Shown here: piece by piece, positions 7,238 to 11,990 of the stretch
How positions within the stretch are numbered: the first letter of the stretch is position 1
How the letters are laid out: every line of letters begins with the position of its first letter
Assembly (NCBI GenBank): GCA_002305445.1
Contig: DBRA01000038.1
Span: 30,392 to 42,381, forward strand
Source of the DNA: Clostridiales bacterium UBA1380
GTDB taxonomy: Bacteria; Bacillota; Clostridia; Oscillospirales; CAG-272
Reading direction: 5' to 3'
DNA: 11,990 bases
The notes under the pieces: generated by a model
The model's database searches: none
Seen by the model: only the letters and a program-made list of their open reading frames with translations
Told to the model about the DNA's origin: nothing
Program-made: the position numbers and the translations under genes

Positions 7238-7915
7238 ATGAACGCTCTCGAAAAGATAATAACATCCGCGCCCGCCGTCATCGTAGCCGGCCATTACGGC
7301 GCGGGTAAGACAAACGTCGCCGTAGCGCTCGCGCTCGCGGCGAAAAAAGCCGGACGCGGCGTCGTCATAGCCGACCTCGACATAGTCAATCCGTATTTCC
7401 GCACCGCGGACGCGAAGGAAATGCTCGAAGCGGCCGGCGTACGGACTCTGATTCCGGAGTTCGCCAACTCAAACGTCGACATTCCGGCGCTTCCCCCGAC
7501 GGTTTCGGCTCTGTTTTCGAGCGACGATATGGCTGTCGTCGACGTAGGCGGCGACGACGGGGCGGTTGCGCTGGGCGTATACCGAGCCGCGATCAAGGCG
7601 CGCGGTTATGAGATGCTCTGCGTCGTCAACGCCTGCCGCCCGATGACGGAGACGCCCGAGGACGCCGTCGAGCTTGCGCGCGAAGCCGAATCCTTGAGCG
7701 GGCTGCGCTTCACCGCCGTCGTAAACAACTCGAACCTCGGCGCCGAGACGACGCGCGAGGTCATCGAGCGCTCCGAACCGTTCGCGCTCCGCGTCGCCGA
7801 GATGCTCGGCGTACCGCTCGCGTTTACGTCGTATCTGCGCTCCGCGTTCGACGGCGAGCCGCGCGTCGAAGGAGCTCTGCTCCCGATGGACAACGCGACA
7901 AAACAGCTGTTTTAA
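7238..7915 (+). CDS. ParA/MinD-superfamily P-loop ATPase of unknown function
   Basis: About 225 residues. GHYGAGKT (18-25) is a Walker A loop; it lacks the extra leading lysine of the KGGxGKT type seen in ParA and MinD. IADLDIVNPYFRT (45-57) occupies the position after the second strand, and AVVDVGGDDGA (99-109) is the Walker B region. VVNACRPMTETPEDA (129-143) and VVNNSNLG (161-168) resemble base-recognition loops of SIMIBI-class NTPases. There are no membrane helices. The role is not established; the gene lies directly upstream and co-directional with the 2-oxoacid:ferredoxin oxidoreductase operon, as I recall for related clostridial proteins, so an accessory or maturation role is a guess. 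The ATG at 7238 is preferred over 7223 because GGCAGG lies 7 bases ahead of it and the earlier ATG would sit very close to the expected transcript start. No clear terminator follows. Confidence 0.85.
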   Translation: MNALEKIITSAPAVIVAGHYGAGKTNVAVALALAAKKAGRGVVIADLDIVNPYFRTADAKEMLEAAGVRTLIPEFANSNVDIPALPPTVSALFSSDDMAVVDVGGDDGAVALGVYRAAIKARGYEMLCVVNACRPMTETPEDAVELAREAESLSGLRFTAVVNNSNLGAETTREVIERSEPFALRVAEMLGVPLAFTSYLRSAFDGEPRVEGALLPMDNATKQLF

Positions 7916-7967
7916 TAAAAATACTGTCTCAGAGCCGCGTTTATGATAACTTGACATCGTGTGCGCC

Positions 7968-7987
7968 GCGCATGAAAAAACATGCGC
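7968..7987. repeat. Perfect inverted repeat with A6 loop upstream of the oxidoreductase operon
   Basis: GCGCATG (7968-7974), six adenines (7975-7980) and CATGCGC (7981-7987) form a perfect 7-bp palindrome. It lies 16 bases after a TTGACA (7951-7956) that has no good -10 at normal spacing. It is not followed by a T-run on the plus strand, so it is more likely an operator or leader structure than a terminator. Confidence 0.55.
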
Positions 7988-7998
7988 TAATGAGCGCA
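7983..7998 (+). other. Second leader hairpin, overlapping the first
   Basis: TGCGCT (7983-7988), loop AATG (7989-7992) and AGCGCA (7993-7998) make a perfect 6-bp stem. Its left arm uses bases 7983-7987, which are also the right arm of the 7968-7987 hairpin, so only one can form at a time in an RNA that covers both. Regulation is inferred only. Confidence 0.45.
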
Positions 7999-8008
7999 GT
8001 TTCGCATA

Positions 8009-8034
8009 TATACTGTTAATAATTTAAGCGGAGG
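8009..8034 (+). promoter_or_regulatory. Candidate -10, Rex-like half-site and ribosome binding site of the oxidoreductase operon
   Basis: TATACT (8009-8014) could be a -10 element, but no good -35 lies 16-18 bases upstream. CTGTTAA-TAAT-TTAAGCG (8013-8030) matches 10 of the 14 defined bases of the TTGTTAA-N4-TTAACAA Rex operator; the left half is good and the right half poor. GGAGG (8030-8034) is the ribosome binding site for the ATG at 8047, with a long 12-base spacer. The -10 and Rex readings are tentative. Confidence 0.35.
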
Positions 8035-8046
8035 ATAATATAAAGC

Positions 8047-8265
8047 ATGAACCGCGTCACATTCAACGTCGACCGCTGCAAGGGCTGCGGGCTATGCGTC
8101 GAAGCATGCCCGAGAAAGCTGCTCTCGCTTTCAAAAACGGTCATTAATAAAAACGGACAGCACCCGCCGGTTATGTCGGATATAACAAAGTGCATCGCCT
8201 GCGCCATGTGCGCGATGATGTGCCCCGACTGCGTTATCAAAGTCGAAAAGGAGGTCGAGGACTGA
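8047..8265 (+). CDS. korD: 2-oxoacid:ferredoxin oxidoreductase delta subunit (2[4Fe-4S] ferredoxin)
   Basis: A 72-residue ferredoxin-type protein with two complete cluster motifs: C11-x2-C14-x2-C17-x3-C21-P and C49-x2-C52-x2-C55-x3-C59-P, enough for two [4Fe-4S] clusters. An additional cysteine follows at 62. A spacer of 27 residues separates the motifs. As the delta subunit it would carry electrons from the TPP-bound intermediate and the catalytic subunits to free ferredoxin. Its stop shares a base with the alpha subunit start (TGATG), so it is translated with that subunit rather than acting as a free ferredoxin. The symbol follows the KOR naming; VorC or a generic name would fit as well. 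Confidence 0.9.
   Translation: MNRVTFNVDRCKGCGLCVEACPRKLLSLSKTVINKNGQHPPVMSDITKCIACAMCAMMCPDCVIKVEKEVED
8250..8254 (+). promoter_or_regulatory. Ribosome binding site deciding the alpha-subunit start
   Basis: AAAAGGAGGT around 8246-8255 is an almost ideal Shine-Dalgarno sequence inside the ferredoxin gene, 10 bases before the ATG at 8265. It rules out the longer open frame starting at 8190, whose first 25 codons overlap the ferredoxin motif region in another frame. Confidence 0.8.
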
Positions 8266-9326
8266 TGAGCAAGCTTCTCATGAAAGGCAACGAAGCCATC
8301 GCTGAAGCCGCGATACAGGCGGGCTGCCTGCATTATTTCGGATACCCGATCACGCCGCAAACCGAGATCTCGCACTATCTCGCGAAGAAGATGCCGAAGG
8401 TCGGAGGGCTCTGCCTGCAGGCAGAATCCGAGATCGCGGCGATCAACATGGTTCTCGGCGCCGCCGCCGCCGGTTCGCGCGCGATGACGTCTTCGTCCTC
8501 GCCCGGTATCTCGCTTAAGAGCGAAGGTATATCGTACATGGTCGGCTGCGATCTTCCCTGCCTTATCATCAACGTCCAGCGCGGCGGTCCGGGGCTCGGC
8601 GGCATCCAGCCCTCCCAGTCCGACTATTATCAGGCGACGAAGGCCAACGGCCATGGCGACGAGCATATTATCGTCCTCGCGCCTTCGAGCGTTCAGGAGA
8701 TGGCGTCTTTTACGGGGCTCGCTTTCGACCTCGCCGATACATACAGAATGCCGGCGATGATTCTCGCCGACGGCGCCCTCGGCCAGATGATGGAGCCGGT
8801 CGACTTCACCGCCTCCGCTCCGCGCGCGCTCCCCGAAAAGACGTGGGCGACGAACGGCACAGGCGGCAAGCGCAAGAGAAACATCATAAACTCGCTATTT
8901 ATGGATCCCGCAGAGCTTGAAAAATCCGTGCGCGAGCGCTTCGCGCGCTACGAGACCGTCAAGGAAAACGAAACGAGATGCGAGGAATACATGACGGACG
9001 ACGCCGAAATTGTCCTCGTCGCATACGGCATCGCCGCGCGCGTCTGCAAGACAGCGATCGCAGCGGCGCGTAAGAAAGGCATCAAGGTCGGCCTGCTCCG
9101 TCCGATCACGCTGTGGCCGTATCCGTCCGCGGCGCTCGCCGCTCTCGCCGACAGCGCGAAGGCGTTCCTCTGCGTCGAACTCAATATGGGGCAGATGACC
9201 GACGACGTAAAGGTGGCGATCGAGTGCCGCCGCCCTGTCCACTTCTACGGCCGCACCGGCGGCATGATACCTTCGACGGGCGAAGTGCTCGCCGAGATCG
9301 AAAAAATCGCAGGAGGTCTGAAATAA
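8265..9326 (+). CDS. vorB: 2-oxoacid:ferredoxin oxidoreductase alpha subunit (VorB/KorA type)
   Basis: A 353-residue subunit combining the pyrimidine-binding domain and domain II of pyruvate:ferredoxin oxidoreductase-like enzymes. Seen: KGNEAIAEAAIQAGC (7-21), the YPITPQTE motif (27-34) that contacts substrate and TPP in this superfamily, QAESE (52-56) with the glutamate that activates TPP, and NVQRGGPG followed by QPSQSDYYQA (103-124), the hallmark of KOR/VOR alpha chains. The C-terminal half, from about 245, holds the swivel-like domain with LLRPITLWPYP. With the beta and gamma chains it would convert a 2-oxoacid plus CoA into acyl-CoA, CO2 and reduced ferredoxin in the cytosol. Substrate could be a branched-chain 2-oxoacid, 2-oxoglutarate or another; sequence alone does not settle it, so the symbol is provisional. 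The stop overlaps the beta start by one base (TAATG). Confidence 0.9.
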   Translation: MSKLLMKGNEAIAEAAIQAGCLHYFGYPITPQTEISHYLAKKMPKVGGLCLQAESEIAAINMVLGAAAAGSRAMTSSSSPGISLKSEGISYMVGCDLPCLIINVQRGGPGLGGIQPSQSDYYQATKANGHGDEHIIVLAPSSVQEMASFTGLAFDLADTYRMPAMILADGALGQMMEPVDFTASAPRALPEKTWATNGTGGKRKRNIINSLFMDPAELEKSVRERFARYETVKENETRCEEYMTDDAEIVLVAYGIAARVCKTAIAAARKKGIKVGLLRPITLWPYPSAALAALADSAKAFLCVELNMGQMTDDVKVAIECRRPVHFYGRTGGMIPSTGEVLAEIEKIAGGLK

Positions 9327-10078
9327 TGGTAGTCTTTAACAGACCCAAGTCGCTTTCCGATACAGCGATGCACTACTGCCCCGGCTGCACGCACGGCATC
9401 GTTCACCGCCTCGTGGCGGAGACGCTCGACGAGCTGGGCATATGCGATAAAGCGATCGGCATCGCGCCGGTCGGCTGCTCCGTTTTCGCCTACAATTACT
9501 TTGAGTGCGACATGATCCAAGCCGCCCACGGCCGCGCGCCCGCCGTTGCGACCGGCGTCAAGCGCACCCACCCGGACAACATTGTATTCACATATCAGGG
9601 CGACGGCGACCTCGCCGCGATCGGCACCGCCGAAACCGTCCACTCCGCGACGCGCGGTGAAAACATCACGGTAATCTTTATAAATAACTGCATATACGGT
9701 ATGACCGGCGGCCAGATGGCTCCCACGACGCTGCCGGGTCAGGTCACGACGACGACGCCGTACGGCCGCAACACCAAGATACAGGGCTACCCCGTCCGCG
9801 TCTGCGAGATGCTGGCGACGCTCGAGGGCGTCGCGTTCGCGCAGAGAGTCTCCGTCGACAAGCCCGCGAACGTTATCGCCGCGAAGAAGGCGATAAAGAA
9901 GGCGTTCCAGAATCAGATCGACGGCAAGGGCTTCTCTATCGTCGAGGTGCTCTCCTCCTGCCCGACCAACTGGGGTCTCGAACCGTCCGAAGCGCTCGAA
10001 TGGCTGCGCACGAACATGATGCCATACTATCCGCTCGGCGTCTACAAAGATAAGACAAGCGAGGAGGCCGCGAAATGA
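9326..10078 (+). CDS. korB: 2-oxoacid:ferredoxin oxidoreductase beta subunit (TPP-binding)
   Basis: A 250-residue thiamine-pyrophosphate subunit. The TPP motif is complete: GDGD at 92-95 and NN at 120-121, with the usual spacing of about 28 residues and the NCIYGMTGGQMAPTT continuation typical of KOR/VOR beta chains. HYCPGCTHG (16-24) and GIAPVGCSVFAYNYFECD (45-62) supply conserved cysteines (18, 21, 51); the first two may take part in a [4Fe-4S] cluster, as in pyruvate:ferredoxin oxidoreductase. It works as a heterodimer with the alpha subunit. The longer open frame from 9113 is rejected because AGGAGGT (9311-9317) sits 8 bases before the ATG at 9326 and the upstream part is a shadow of the alpha gene. 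The end overlaps the gamma subunit by four bases (ATGA). Confidence 0.92.
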   Translation: MVVFNRPKSLSDTAMHYCPGCTHGIVHRLVAETLDELGICDKAIGIAPVGCSVFAYNYFECDMIQAAHGRAPAVATGVKRTHPDNIVFTYQGDGDLAAIGTAETVHSATRGENITVIFINNCIYGMTGGQMAPTTLPGQVTTTTPYGRNTKIQGYPVRVCEMLATLEGVAFAQRVSVDKPANVIAAKKAIKKAFQNQIDGKGFSIVEVLSSCPTNWGLEPSEALEWLRTNMMPYYPLGVYKDKTSEEAAK

Positions 10079-10620
10079 AAAACGATACGTATCGCATTCT
10101 GCTCGCCGGTTTCGGCGGTCAGGGCATCCTCTTCATGGGCAAGCAGATCGCCACTGCGGCGATGAACGAGAACCTCGAGGTTTCGTGGCTGCCCTCCTAC
10201 GGTCCGGAGATGCGCGGCGGCAGCGCGAACTGCTCCGTCATCGTGTCCGAATCCGAGATCGGCTCGCCGGTCGTCACCGAGCCGGACATACTCGTCGCGA
10301 TGAACCGCCCGTCCTTCCTAAAATTTGAGCCGAAGGTCGCGAAGGGCGGTATGGTCGTCGTCAACTCGACGCTCGTCGAAGACCGCAGCACGCGCGACGA
10401 CATCGAGGCGAAATACATCCCCGCGACGCGCATGGCGGACGAAAACGGCCTCGCGGGCGGCGCCAACATGATCATGCTCGGCTATCTGCTGAAGCTGACC
10501 GGTATGTTCGAGCTCGAGCCGTTCATCAAGCACGTCGTCGACGACATCCCGGCGGCAAGGGCGCACCTCGCGGAGGCGAACCGCAAGGCACTGACGCTCG
10601 GCTACAATTACGCGGAGTAA
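10075..10620 (+). CDS. korC: 2-oxoacid:ferredoxin oxidoreductase gamma subunit
   Basis: A 181-residue gamma-type domain that in the family contacts CoA and completes the active enzyme. LLAGFGGQGILFMGK (9-23) is the glycine-rich family signature, and SYGPEMRGGSANCSV (41-55) is the second. PDILVAMNRPS (about 70-80) and GGANMIMLGYLLKLTG (about 128-143) are also typical. No signal peptide or extra Fe-S motif is seen. Translation is coupled through the ATGA overlap and helped by a GAGGAGG site (10061-10067). It is the last gene of the operon, with the terminator 9 bases beyond its stop. Confidence 0.93.
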   Translation: MKNDTYRILLAGFGGQGILFMGKQIATAAMNENLEVSWLPSYGPEMRGGSANCSVIVSESEIGSPVVTEPDILVAMNRPSFLKFEPKVAKGGMVVVNSTLVEDRSTRDDIEAKYIPATRMADENGLAGGANMIMLGYLLKLTGMFELEPFIKHVVDDIPAARAHLAEANRKALTLGYNYAE

Positions 10621-10628
10621 AAAAGTCG

Positions 10629-10666
10629 AAAGGCAGTTGATTCTTCTTGAATCAACTGCCTTTTTT
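10629..10666. terminator. Bidirectional intrinsic terminator between the oxidoreductase operon and tgt
   Basis: A 15-bp perfect stem (10629-10643 with 10649-10663) and a 5-base loop (TTCTT) are followed by a T-run whose last bases are 10664-10666 on the plus strand. On the minus strand the run is TTT, a CGAC break and TTTT or more, so it can serve tgt as well. It lies between two convergent stops. Confidence 0.93.
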
Positions 10667-10668
10667 CA

Positions 10669-11805
10669 TCACATTTCGCTGCGTTCGGCGAGCGCGTTGT
10701 GATACTTCTGATAAAAGCTCTCGAAATAGCCGCCGTCGAGCGCTTCCCTGATCGCGCGCGTCAGCGAGTTGTAGAAATACAGATTGTGCTGAACGGCGAG
10801 CCGCATTCCGAGCGACTCCTTCGCTTTGAGCAGGTGGCGGATATACGCGCGGCTGTAAGCCCTGCACGTCGGGCATCCGCAGTTCTCGTCGATCGGGCGC
10901 GGGTCGCGGTCGTACTTCTCGTTCATGATGTTCATCTTGCCGTGCCATGTGAACAGGTTGCCGTGGCGCGCGTTGCGGCTCGGCATGACGCAGTCGAAAA
11001 AGTCGATGCCGCGGTACACGCCCTCGAGTATGTTCTGCGGCGTGCCGACGCCCATCAGATAACGCGGCTTGTCGGCGGGCATCTCCGGTTCGACGACTTC
11101 GATGATGCTGTACATCTCCTCCGCTGTCTCGCCGACGGCGAGCCCGCCTATCGCGTAACCGTCGCAGTCGATCTCGCGTATGCGCTTCATATGGTCGACG
11201 CGCAGATCCGGGTATGTGCTGCCCTGATTTATACCGAACAGCATCTGCGACGGATTCAGCGTGTCCGGCAGCGAGTTGAGCCGCGTCAGTTCGGCTCTGC
11301 AGCGTTCGAGCCAGCGCGCGGTGCGTTCGCACGAGCGCTTCGTATAATTGTACTCCGCGGGATTTTCGATACACTCGTCGAACGCCATCGCGATCGTGGA
11401 CGCGAGGTTGGACTGTATCTGCATCGACTCCTCAGGCCCCATGAATATGCGCTTGCCGTCAATGTGCGAGGCGAAGCGGACGCCCTCCTCGGTTATCTTG
11501 CGGAGCCCCGCGAGCGAGAACACCTGGAATCCGCCGCTGTCGGTCAGAACGGGGCCCTGCCAGTTCATGAATTTGCGCAGGCCGCCCATGTCGCGGATAA
11601 GCTTGTCGCCGGGGCGGATGTGTAGATGGTATGTGTTCGACAGCTCTACCGTGCAGCCGATTTCGACAAGCTCGAGCGGGCTGACGCCTCCCTTTATCGC
11701 CCCGCACGTTCCGACATTCATGAAAACGGGCGTTTCAATCGTTCCGTGTACGGTTTCGAGTCTCCCTCGACGTGCTTTTCCTTCGGTTTTTATCAGAGTG
11801 AACAT
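10669..11805 (-). CDS. tgt: tRNA-guanine(34) transglycosylase (queuine tRNA-ribosyltransferase)
   Basis: A 378-residue TIM-barrel enzyme that exchanges guanine 34 in GUN-anticodon tRNAs (Asp, Asn, His, Tyr) for preQ1, the first tRNA-bound step of queuosine synthesis. Key parts: SNTYHLHIRPG (56-66), TDSGGFQVFS (88-97) with the proton-relay aspartate at 89, YAIGGLAVGE (217-226) for the base pocket, FDCVMPSRNARHG (270-282) with the nucleophile aspartate at 271, and the zinc site C309-x-C311-x2-C314 with H340. All are intact and the length is normal. The start at 11805 is chosen for its AAAGGA site 7 bases upstream; 13 residues upstream in frame (from 11844) look like leader. It lies 71 bases after mutL on the same strand and faces the oxidoreductase operon. 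The yajC gene that often follows tgt is absent. Confidence 0.96.
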   Translation of the reverse strand: MFTLIKTEGKARRGRLETVHGTIETPVFMNVGTCGAIKGGVSPLELVEIGCTVELSNTYHLHIRPGDKLIRDMGGLRKFMNWQGPVLTDSGGFQVFSLAGLRKITEEGVRFASHIDGKRIFMGPEESMQIQSNLASTIAMAFDECIENPAEYNYTKRSCERTARWLERCRAELTRLNSLPDTLNPSQMLFGINQGSTYPDLRVDHMKRIREIDCDGYAIGGLAVGETAEEMYSIIEVVEPEMPADKPRYLMGVGTPQNILEGVYRGIDFFDCVMPSRNARHGNLFTWHGKMNIMNEKYDRDPRPIDENCGCPTCRAYSRAYIRHLLKAKESLGMRLAVQHNLYFYNSLTRAIREALDGGYFESFYQKYHNALAERSEM

Positions 11806-11876
11806 TGATGATTCCTTTCGGCGCGGAGCGCGGTTCTGTTTCATCGACGCGGCGCGCCGCGAATGTATTCTGTTTG

Positions 11877-11990
11877 CTATTTCAGCCGCGCGAACTGGCG
11901 CTCGAGCGCCGTTCTCGTCAGCTCGATCGCGACCGGTCTGCCGTGCGGGCAGTATTTGATGTCCGGCAGCGAGAGCAGGCGGTCGACGAT
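11877..11990 (-). CDS. mutL: DNA mismatch repair protein MutL, C-terminal fragment (cut by window edge)
   Basis: The last 37 codons and the TAG stop are present; the rest lies beyond the right edge. The translation ends LPDIKYCPHGRPVAIELTR and a short basic tail. CPHGRP is the conserved C-terminal motif of MutL proteins with endonuclease activity, where the cysteine and histidine help hold metal in the nicking site. The ORF is not truncated at its 3' end and matches the usual MutL end. Upstream of tgt by 71 bases, it may share its transcript. Because only the tail is seen, other family details are not available, but the motif leaves little doubt. Confidence 0.88.
   Translation of the reverse strand: MVDRLLSLPDIKYCPHGRPVAIELTRTALERQFARLK

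Noticed and set aside
7951..7956. Perfect TTGACA as -35 of the oxidoreductase operon
   Set aside because: At 16-18 bases downstream only the A-rich loop of the palindrome is found, with no acceptable -10; kept only as a note.
10699..11625. Plus-strand open frame (308 residues) opposite tgt
   Set aside because: Antisense shadow of tgt with biased composition and no family motif; tgt itself has all catalytic and zinc residues.
1..11990. Search for CRISPR arrays, transposon ends, tRNA genes and phage genes
   Set aside because: No regularly spaced repeats, transposase or integrase motifs, tRNA-like cloverleaf or CCA ends were seen by eye; all long frames are explained by housekeeping or metabolic genes.

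Overview
This window reads as chromosomal backbone of an anaerobic, moderately GC-rich member of the Firmicutes, most likely class Clostridia. The grounds are family content and gene order: CdaA-type diadenylate cyclase followed by a YbbR-domain protein, a clostridial-type RecJ with a C-terminal extension next to a Rel-type (p)ppGpp enzyme, RseC, and a four-subunit 2-oxoacid:ferredoxin oxidoreductase. Ribosome binding sites are strong GGAGG types. The species cannot be named from the sequence. Nothing here looks like a phage, transposon, integron or CRISPR array, and no tRNA or rRNA gene was seen.

Layout. Positions 1-6982 hold a leftward run of six genes on the minus strand, in transcription order: cdaA (c-di-AMP synthase), cdaR (its YbbR-domain partner), a large FAD-dependent dehydrogenase of the COG2509 type, an RseC/MucC-like membrane cysteine protein, recJ, and the 5' part of rel, which runs off the left edge. 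The first three overlap or abut (8-base and 1-base overlaps) and are driven from a good extended -10 promoter at 7020-7048. The AT-rich segment 7049-7222 is a divergent promoter region.

Positions 7238-10620 are read rightward: a ParA/MinD-superfamily P-loop ATPase of unknown role, then a 131-base leader with two overlapping, mutually exclusive hairpins, then a tightly coupled operon of ferredoxin (delta), alpha (VorB/KorA type), TPP-binding beta and gamma subunits. The junctions are TGATG, TAATG and ATGA. The complex would oxidatively decarboxylate a 2-oxoacid to its acyl-CoA and pass electrons to ferredoxin, or run in reverse; the substrate is not decidable from sequence.

A 15-bp perfect-stem terminator at 10629-10666 separates this operon from the convergent tgt gene (tRNA-guanine transglycosylase), which is preceded on the minus strand by the last 37 codons of mutL at the right edge.

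Several starts were moved from the longest open frame to internal ATGs with better ribosome binding sites: cdaA 6982, the ATPase 7238, tgt 11805, the FAD protein 4786. The most interesting leads are modest: the unknown ATPase tied to the oxidoreductase, the leader structures and a Rex-like site before that operon, the stand-alone RseC, and the placement of c-di-AMP and (p)ppGpp genes in one co-directional block. I did not find a clearly new biological system.
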